A stretch of DNA of 25,140 bases from Chromera velia (taxonomy: Eukaryota; Sar; Chromeraceae). Each line of letters opens with the position of its first letter. The first letter of the stretch is position 1. This document shows positions 18,932 to 25,140 of this stretch, in pieces. The DNA lies in the NCBI GenBank assembly GCA_018398765.1, contig JAHBMJ010005863.1:37501-62640 (forward strand), given 5' to 3'. Both the position numbers and the translations under genes were made by a program. Below the pieces are notes generated by a model. That model worked only from the letters and a program-made list of their open reading frames with translations. It did no database searches and was not told where the DNA came from.

Positions 18932-19630
18932 TCTTTCATAACAAATGCCTTCCCCTCCCATACACTCTACGTTCTGTCCCTCCGCTTTGTACCGCCCGGT
19001 GCCGTCTCCCTGCTGTCTCTCATGCAGTGCTGACGGCTTTGGAGAACATTCTCTACCTGACGAGGCAGGGACCACTTCGGTTCATGTACGGCTACCTCCT
19101 GCGGTACCGTTCAACGGTGGAAACAGTCTTCGGGGGTGCCTTCATCTGTGCCTCTACGAAGAAGATCCTCTTCGAGAAGACCACGGATCCGGTGGAAGAG
19201 GAGACAACGGGTGCAGGAAGGTGTGTGAGTAAGTGAGTGAGTGATAATTTTATATGATATGATGATGCTGCCATGATTCATAAGGCAATGGTACGAGCTG
19301 TAGCTCCTGCTTCTTCTTTTCTTCTTCTTCTCTTCTCTCCCCAAGATGCCGTCTCCTCCACCTCCGCCCTCCGTCTCCATCTCTCGCTCCCCTAATCTCT
19401 CCCCCCCTTTTCTTCTTTCTATCCCTCCGTCCTTACCGCCCATTGTTCGTGTATTCCCTGTCTTTCATGACAAATCCCTTCCCCCCACATATACTCTACG
19501 TTCTGTCCCTCCGCTTTATGCTGTCCGGTGCCGTCTCTTTGCTGTCTTTCATGCAGCGTTGACGGCTTCGGAGAACATTCTCTACCTGGCAAGGCATGCA
19601 GGGGCTTCTTCGGTTTGCGTACGGCTACAG
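18932..19630 (+). repeat. Duplicated block covering an exon start (copies about 18932-19098 and 19451-19630)
   Basis: Both copies share TTCCCTGTCTTTCAT, then CTCTACGTTCTGTCCCTCC, the CATGCAG acceptor and GAGAACATTCTCTACCTG. Differences are scattered, and the second copy has small insertions after the acceptor that destroy the exon's frame. The second copy then runs into unrelated sequence. The first copy is the better coding candidate. Confidence 0.85.
19028..19220 (+). CDS. Orphan internal exon, unknown protein
   Basis: 193 bp between a good acceptor (CTCATGCAG) and a donor (GTGTGTGAGT). In the open frame it codes LTALENILYLTRQGPLRFMYGY..., continuing to FGGAFICASTKKILFEKTT. The composition is that of a real globular or membrane-associated protein. 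The exon would be entered in phase 1 and left in phase 2. I could not find partner exons in the neighbourhood, so it may be the remaining piece of a gene or part of a mobile element. A degenerate copy of its first half lies 519-530 bp downstream. Confidence 0.4.
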
Positions 19631-19651
19631 TATTCTGACGTGTTTGAAATC

Positions 19652-20302
19652 ATGTTAAAAGAGAGGGAGCATCAGTCCTTTGAGGTTACACCGGTAACCT
19701 CAGGGACCCCCCACCTTGCTGCAACAGGGAGCACTGATACGATGATTGCGGGGGTTCCATTTCTTGCAGCAACAGAAATCGCGATGGCAGCGGGCGCCAC
19801 CACCGAAGTCGACAGCGGGATCCCCCGGCACGTAAGCTCTGTGGTGCAGTACGCAGCCAACCATAATGCGTAGACGGACTTCGCGCGTCAGAAAGAGCTG
19901 GCCGCCTTCCAAAAGCTCAAGAGAAGCACAAAGATGTGCAGAGCCAAGGCAGACATCACGATTACTCCGTTGTCCTTCTTACAGAACGTACCCCACATTG
20001 CCGAGCTGCGGCTTGCCATCTCTGCCATGGAGGACGAAGTAAACCAGACAGTGGAGGCACTGGCTCTGATTCATAACCGAGTAGTCAACAACGACAAAAT
20101 AGACTATGTGGCCCAGCAGATCTAAAATGGCCACCAGGCCGTTGATCGGCTTCAGCATGCTATTGAGACCTTCTTTTCGGACGTGAAATGGACAGCAGGA
20201 ATGGAGCTGCTCGTCGTCAGGCTGGCACTAGGCCAGGCTGAGAAGGGTCAGCACGAAGAGATTTTGGAGAAAGATGTTTTCTCTTTAAATGACTCATATT
20301 AA
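19652..20302 (+). pseudogene. Decayed helical protein gene, probably transposon-derived
   Basis: One frame runs from an ATG at 19652 to TAA at 20300 with internal stops TAG at 19871 and TAA at 20123. Between them the sequence stays protein-like: an Ala/Thr-rich N-terminal part, then long amphipathic helices (IAELRLAISAMEDEVNQTVE, then DRLQHAIETFFSDV), with a charged tail. There is no cysteine cluster or catalytic motif that I can name. A coiled-coil structural protein, such as a transposon Gag/ORF1-like protein, is possible but unproven. The region is GC-richer than the AT-rich DNA that begins right after it. Confidence 0.45.
19681..19702. other. Inverted repeat with 9-bp perfect arms
   Basis: TGAGGTTAC and GTAACCTCA are separated by ACCG. 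It lies inside the decayed reading frame at 19652-20302. Confidence 0.8.
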
Positions 20303-21446
20303 TTCAATTTAATTATAGTATACTTAACAGTTCTGACTATTAACATTGGACATAAATTTTTAGTAGAGTTCTATTTTTTTTTTTTCTTACTTCAATTAAA
20401 TTTAATATATGATATTCCTACTATAATATATATATATATATATATATACTATATAAAACTACTAGAATTACTAGTCGTCTGCCTGCCTATCTGCCTGCCT
20501 GTCTGTCTGCTTGCCTGTCTGTCTGTCTTGTAGGGGACGCTCAAGGCTTGGTCCATACCACCTGGAGCTCTGGTACTTGCAAGTAAGTCGACTAGATATG
20601 CTTGCTCCTTTTTCGAGTCCTCTTTCCTTTCGCAGCAAGTTTCCAAAGTTAGTTAGTTTTGCTCCCTCCAGGGTTGTTAAATACTGTGTTTTTCAGTCAC
20701 TAGGTACTTCAGTATTTTTGGTGGGGGTGGTTCTGTTTTTCGAAGTATCGGTACCTTAAAAATTATGCTTAAAACTGTGTTACATAAGCTTAAAGTTTAT
20801 AACATTAAAATGACTGGATTGCACGTACAGACTATATAAACCTAAAAAGCGCTTTTCTGTATGCTCTGTACGGCTTAACACTAGGCTCGATAACGCCCTG
20901 CGCGGGTCTGCCCAGGCTGTCCCGCTCTGTCCCACTCGCCGCCGGGCTTGCCATAAGCCATGGCTCCCTTTCTAAAGTTTTGACTGAGTCTCCAGAACAG
21001 CCAGTTTTCTACATCAACCTCAACGAAAAGCAGTAGTCAAGGGTAGTAGTAGGGCCTTACCTTATAAAATTTTTGCTGGTAACGATTCAAATAAAAGTAC
21101 TGAAAGCACAAAAAAAGAAAAAGAAATTATGGGTCGGTTCCGTTTTTCAGTACTTACAGTTATCGGTACTTAACAACGCTGGAGCCTCCCTCTTTCTCAT
21201 TATTGAGTTGTGTAGTTGTCTAGGACGATTGCATACTCAGAGTCTTAGTAGTTATTTGATTCGATACGCATTGTCTCTATCTCAGATCAGTCAATCACTA
21301 TACATACATACACTGCTGATATGACTGGTTTTGGCTGCTGTCAGACAGCCATCATCATGTGTCTTTACGTATATATTGATTGTCAATGACTCTCATGGTT
21401 GCGTACAGAGAAGTAGGTGTCTGAGGGGCTCAACTTCAAAATATGA
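20303..21446. other. AT-rich gene-free stretch
   Basis: AT-rich DNA with a TA run (about 20427-20448) and a CTGC/CTGT tetranucleotide run (20473-20529). Two related segments with GTTTTTC...TATCGGTAC occur near 20729 and 21137, hinting at an old dispersed repeat. A short inverted repeat (GGCTG...CAGCC) lies near 21331-21348. I see no gene. Confidence 0.5.
20473..20529. repeat. CTGC / CTGT tetranucleotide run
   Basis: Imperfect tetranucleotide repeat following a TA dinucleotide run. Confidence 0.9.
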
Positions 21447-21477
21447 CACGGCTTGCCTAGTCAAACATACAAACTCC
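21447..21477 (+). repeat. Left terminal inverted repeat
   Basis: 31 bp, starting CACGGCTTGCCTAGTC. It pairs with 22853-22883 with two mismatches, both transitions. Confidence 0.9.
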
Positions 21478-21738
21478 TAGGAATACTGCCTGGGCAACCC
21501 TAGGGAAGTCTGGGTATATTCGAAGGAATGCCTAAAAGATTTAGGGCACATGCCTGGTGGACCCTAGGGGTCTCCCAGGCAAGTGCCTAGTAGACCCTGG
21601 GTACTATCTAGGCAAGTTCCTATCTTATCCTAGGCAGTCTCTTAGCAACATCTTCAGTTTTTCTAGACAACATTAGCTGAGTTTTCAACTTTAAAAACGT
21701 AAGTAAAAGTATTTAATTGATGAATATTTATAGGAATG

Positions 21739-22057
21739 TCATATCCGCGCTCGGTTAGGCATATCTTTATCATGCTCTGCCCCTGCTCCTTCATCGAGAA
21801 GCTCTGACTTGTAGTATTCAGGAGAGCTGAAGAGCACCTTATCAGCCTCTGTTAGGGTTCCCATGCTTTCCAAAAACCGAGTAACAGCGGACCATCTTAT
21901 AACATGAAACTCTGGCAAGGCCGCTTTGAGCGCTTTGATGTGGGAAGCTCGCCAAAACTGCACCAAGTAGTCATTCGAAGGCGCTTCGCAAAGCCAATCC
22001 ACCATTTATCCGTAGGTGTACTCTGCGTTCAAACTCCCTCCATCGTGTTTTCTTCAT
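21739..22057 (-). pseudogene. Small coding remnant inside the CACGG element
   Basis: The minus strand has an 88-codon frame from an ATG at 22005. It codes WLCEAPSNDYLVQFWRASH, then EFHVIRWSAVTRFLESMG and SSPEYYKSELLDEGAG, with protein-like composition. An overlapping frame just upstream (MKKTRWREFERRVHLRI) reads naturally into it if one frameshift is allowed, so this may be the tail of a broken gene. The family is unknown. It is convergent with the plus-strand exon at 22066, an odd arrangement for a single gene. Confidence 0.35.
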
Positions 22058-22065
22058 TTTGACAG

Positions 22066-22323
22066 GGACTGAAAAAAGCTATAAGTGCAGCAGCGGCAGG
22101 CAACTCTTCAGGAAGTTATGAAGAGGGGGAAGGAGGAGAGAATGAAGAGGAGGAGGAGGAGGAGGGGGGGGAGGAGAAAGCAGAGACACCTACCGGGCGA
22201 GGACGCTCCAGAAGAGGTGCAAGGGGAGGTAAGGGTGCAAGGGGAGGCAGGGGGGCAGGGTGTGGAGTTGCGCCAGCCCTATCGGCTTTGGCCGATGGGT
22301 CTGCTTCTGGCCAAGGGCAGTGA
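22066..22323 (+). CDS. Possible terminal exon: acidic then RGG-rich tail
   Basis: This lies between an acceptor (TTTTGACAG) and a TGA, 85 codons and no ATG at its start. It codes a Gly/Ala part, a run of Glu (EEEEEEE) and a basic Gly/Arg segment (TPTGRGRSRRGARGGKG). Acid-plus-RGG tails occur in nucleic-acid-binding proteins, including transposon proteins. A diverged second copy of the PTGRG-coding segment lies near 22390. No upstream exon is identifiable on this strand, so it may be a fragment of a lost gene within the element. Confidence 0.35.
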   Translation, partial: GLKKAISAAAAGNSSGSYEEGEGGENEEEEEEEGGEEKAETPTGRGRSRRGARGGKGARGGRGAGCGVAPALSALADGSASGQGQ

Positions 22324-22852
22324 AGAGAGAGGAGGGAAACTATGGAGAAGGGGGGGTGGCAGACATGGAGAGAGGAAGCGGGGGTAGAGGCACCTACAGG
22401 GCGAGGATGCTCTAAGAGGGTAACTACCAACAAGGGTATGAGGGGACGGAGAAGGGGAAAGGGAGGGATTGCAGCTACTGCCCAAGCCTCAACAACTGTG
22501 GCTTGGACTATGCATAGCTAATAGGTTTATTTCTGAGTAAAACACCTTGGAGGTTGCCTTGAAAAAATATTTTGCATGCTGACTCTTAATGCTCTAAAAT
22601 CATATTATGATTATTTCTACATAAGTATCATTATCTAACACCATTTTTTCAAAGAACTCTTTGTCTAAGCTTGCTTAGGATAGGATAGGAACTTACCTAG
22701 ATGGTGCCTAGGAATGTTTTAGTGTTTCCCTGGTAGCTCCCTAGGAGTCACTAGGCACTTGCCTGGTAGACCTCAGGTAGACTGCCTAGAAGACCCCCCG
22801 ATCTACTAGGCATGTTCCCTAATCTACCTAGTAGTTTCATAGCATTTTACCG

Positions 22853-22883
22853 GGAGTTTGTATATCTGACTAGGCAAGCCGTG
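22853..22883 (-). repeat. Right terminal inverted repeat
   Basis: Reverse complement of the left terminus; it ends GACTAGGCAAGCCGTG on the plus strand. Confidence 0.9.
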
Positions 22884-24187
22884 GATGCATAGCTATCTGC
22901 AGTGACTCTGCACCATGCTCTCCATCGACTTTGGTAAGCTGAGCGAGCTGAAGTTGCGGTAGGCCATCTGCCCGCAGCATCCTGCAGCGCATAGGTTTGT
23001 AAGATACTTAATTTCCTTTGTGTTCGCACCCTGCTTTCTCATTCATTGTCTACTCTATACGATCTGCAGATGCACATATACAGATCTGACATATTTGATA
23101 TCGTAGCGCATTCTCTTCTGTTTTATCCCTATCCTGCTTGCTTTGGATAGATCTCTATTCGAAACCTGCTGCTGCTTTTTTCGCCCTTCTCTGCTGATCT
23201 ATCAGACGTTGTTGATGGTTGGCGGGCCAATCGGGTAACCCCTCTGTTTGTCCTCTTTTCTTTGTCGATCTCTCTTATCTCCATCATCTTTCTCATGAAA
23301 AGACCCCCTCTGTATCCATGCTTACACCCCTTTTCCTAGCCTTTCTCCCCAATCTTTCTTTGTCAATCAGTCAATCAGCTCTTGTTTTAAGCCTGTCCAA
23401 TGGTAAGTGAACTTTTCTAAACAAGTCGGACTTTTAAAAAACGGTGTTAAATAGTTATAATTTGTTTTATATGAAACAATGGGTCAAAATATCAAGATAA
23501 AGAAGAATAGAAACTAAATACATAAAGGTGAATCTAACGGTCAATCAATCGACGATAATATATGTTACATTAAAAATTTATATGAAAAAAAAATTGTCCA
23601 ATATATATTTTAAAACACATAAATTTTACTAAAAATTAAATACGAGAATATGATTCTAAATGTGTTTTCAATTCTGTTTTATTTGCTTGTCTGGCATGTC
23701 AGGATTGAGAGTGTGTGCATTGGTACTGCGGCTTATGCCAGGACGATTTTAAATTGTGCGCGCGACCGATCGTTCACGGGGTGGTGTTTGAGCCATGCCG
23801 AGATTTATTGATTTTTCGCGCCGTACGTGTATTTGGCATCGAATTGGCATGCGTCCGTCTATCTATATATGCGTACTGAGATACAAGCATGTGAGATTTC
23901 GAGTAGAAGGACTGCTCTTCCACTGAACACAGTGCTGCCACCTACTAGCACAGTGCAGAGACGGTTAAGACATACATTACAGCTGTCTGAAGTAACGCAA
24001 TTTCTAAGGTAACACTAATTGTACCTATTCTCGAGACGGCGTTTGGCCAAAAACTCGAGATTTTCATGATACACCTGTAGGCAATTGTCTTACCTTCAGG
24101 GGCAAGGTGTAGTTTGTTTCGTAAGCAGAACTGTAGGCAGAAAGGTAGACACTCTCCTGGAAGTCCGCTTGAAAGTAGGATCTGTAG
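22884..24187. other. No clear gene; possible minus-strand exon near 22885-23000
   Basis: Next to the transposon end, the minus strand can read MLRADGLPQLQLAQLTKVDG and on to GEHGAESLQ (about 22992-22895), which looks protein-like but has no confirmed splice sites. A pyrimidine-rich stretch with a GTAAGT lies near 23240-23407. 23410-23690 is very AT-rich. I see nothing I can name between 23700 and 24187. Confidence 0.3.
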
Positions 24188-25140
24188 CTTTGTGCAATGA
24201 ATGGACAGTGGGATGACGAGTTGGGAGCACTGCCAGCCATTCCGGTGGACAGGGAGGCAGCCCTCCGGATGCGTGGGCAGGCGGGTTCTGCGCAGGGAAG
24301 GAGAAAGGCAGTTGTGGTGGAGATGAGGGATGGAGAGAACATGTAGGCAGCGCTGGAGAGAGCAAAGGCGGGGTTGGCGGCACAAGTAATAGACGTGTAC
24401 GACTTCTAGGGAGGAGGTGGTGCAAAGAGCCTGCTCCTGCAGGCAATACCCGAGAACCAGATGAAGCAGATCAAGGCCGTGGATAAGAACTCCCGTCTGC
24501 ATGAGTTTACGTGCATGGTGGCGAGGTCCGTTGATGCGAACAAGCTCTGGCACCCGTCTTTTCAGTTCAAACTGGATGGGAGGACCCCAAATCCGGCATA
24601 CTCGCCCGGACTAGCATTTGTCAGGGAGGCGACGATATCCGGGGCTCACTTCGGGTATGACTTCCTCGATATCCCCTTCAAGGGGCCCTTCAGGGCTTTG
24701 AAGAGGGAGATGTACCCAGCAGGAGGGGTGGGGCAGAAGGAGTTTGAAGGAGCGGTGGAGGCAATGGTGAATGAGATTGGTGGGAAGTACATCAGCTTCC
24801 ATAGGCTGGTGGACTTCATTTTCATGATGCTTCCTAGTGGGGAATCGGGGGAGAGGATGATTAGGGGGATAGTGAAGGCCTGCAGGGCTTCGTCTCCGCT
24901 GCAGTTCACAAATCATGTGACTGCATTGGCGAGACAGTGGGAGCTTCGGGCCCAGGGGACGGGGTCGGGTGGGCTGCCAAGAGGCCTGACACCGACGGCT
25001 CCGCTCGGGGGGGGTACAGAGATGGGCGTGGGCGGGAGTACAAGTGTGAGTCTGAATCGGGGGAGTCACACAGATGTGAGGAAGGGCAGTTCAACAACGA
25101 TGGCCGCAGCAGCAGCAGCAGGAGGGGGGGGAGGCCATCT
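24188..25140 (+). pseudogene. Long reading frame cut by the window edge, probably a transposon protein
   Basis: From an ATG at 24197 one frame runs to the last base. TAG at 24344 and 24407 interrupt it, with protein-like sequence before, between and after. From 24410 it is open for 243 codons; the first internal ATG is at 24461. Features: RLHEFTCMVARSVD, a central part with HFGYDFLDIPFKGPFRALKR, helical IGGKYISFHRLVDFIFMM, then QFTNHVTALARQWEL, and finally a Gly/Ser/Thr-rich low-complexity tail. There are no catalytic motifs that I recognise. A Gag-like structural protein is plausible from the layout (helical core, Gly-rich tail). If the two TAG codons lie in a short intron, the phases do not fit, so I regard it as interrupted. 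Confidence 0.45.

Larger units (their letters stand above)
21447..22883. mobile_element. DNA transposon-like element with CACGG terminal inverted repeats
   Basis: The ends are 31-bp inverted repeats (21447-21477 and 22853-22883) with two mismatches, starting CACGGCTTGCCTAGTC. Both flanks carry GA next to the repeat, a possible 2-bp target duplication that could also be chance. The 200 bp inside each end are crowded with CCTAG/CTAGG motifs, about six on the left and eight on the right, in both orientations. Terminal CAC plus many subterminal repeats resembles the CACTA (EnSpm) type, but the terminus is not CACTA. No transposase is recognisable, so it is a non-autonomous or degenerate copy. Confidence 0.78.

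Noticed and set aside
20880-20960. GC-rich patch as a possible tRNA or other structured RNA
   Set aside because: I could not fold a cloverleaf or find conserved tRNA boxes in it.

Overview
The window is nuclear DNA of an intron-rich eukaryote, most likely a protist. It shows spliceosomal introns, a gene for an organelle-targeted translation factor, an LTR retrotransposon, a terminal-inverted-repeat element and very abundant simple repeats. The overall style (secreted acidic Cys-rich protein, CATCC/GAAGG arrays, frequent TGCATGC motifs) makes me think of a chromerid-like alveolate, but that is a low-confidence impression.

Layout. 398-2989 (+): a three-exon gene for a secreted Cys-rich protein of unknown family. 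2990-4523: gene-free, with a small ATTC repeat. 4524-11768: a complete but decayed Copia-type LTR retrotransposon on the minus strand (LTRs 4524-5096 and 11213-11768; order gag, protease, integrase, reverse transcriptase, RNase H). 11769-12714: AT-rich DNA with a 200-bp GAA array. 12715-17468 (-): a six-exon gene for an organellar class I release factor of the RF1 type (PVT and GGQ motifs, Arg-rich N-terminus). I reconstructed it exon by exon; all splice phases agree and give 453 codons. 17469-20302: upstream DNA, decayed coding remnants on the plus strand and one orphan exon with a degenerate duplicate. 20303-21446: AT-rich, gene-free. 21447-22883: a 1.4-kb element with 31-bp CACGG terminal inverted repeats and many CCTAG subterminal motifs. 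22884-24187: no clear gene. 24188-25140 (+): a long, probably transposon-derived reading frame that runs off the window edge.

The most unusual structure is in the release-factor gene. The junction between intron 3 and exon 4 is amplified into a 114-bp tandem array with seven copies of the same 3' splice site plus the start of the exon. The unit is exactly 38 codons and open in the gene's frame, so every choice of acceptor, and even unspliced read-through, keeps the frame. Two other 3' splice sites in the window are also duplicated locally, and most introns share GTCAG donors and (TG)CATGCAG acceptors. Together these suggest a genome in which 3' splice sites are recurrently copied.

The only intact genes I can support are the secreted protein and the release factor. 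Nothing suggests they work together. The remaining coding material belongs to, or resembles, mobile elements in decay, with a marked excess of in-frame TAG stops and of transition changes.
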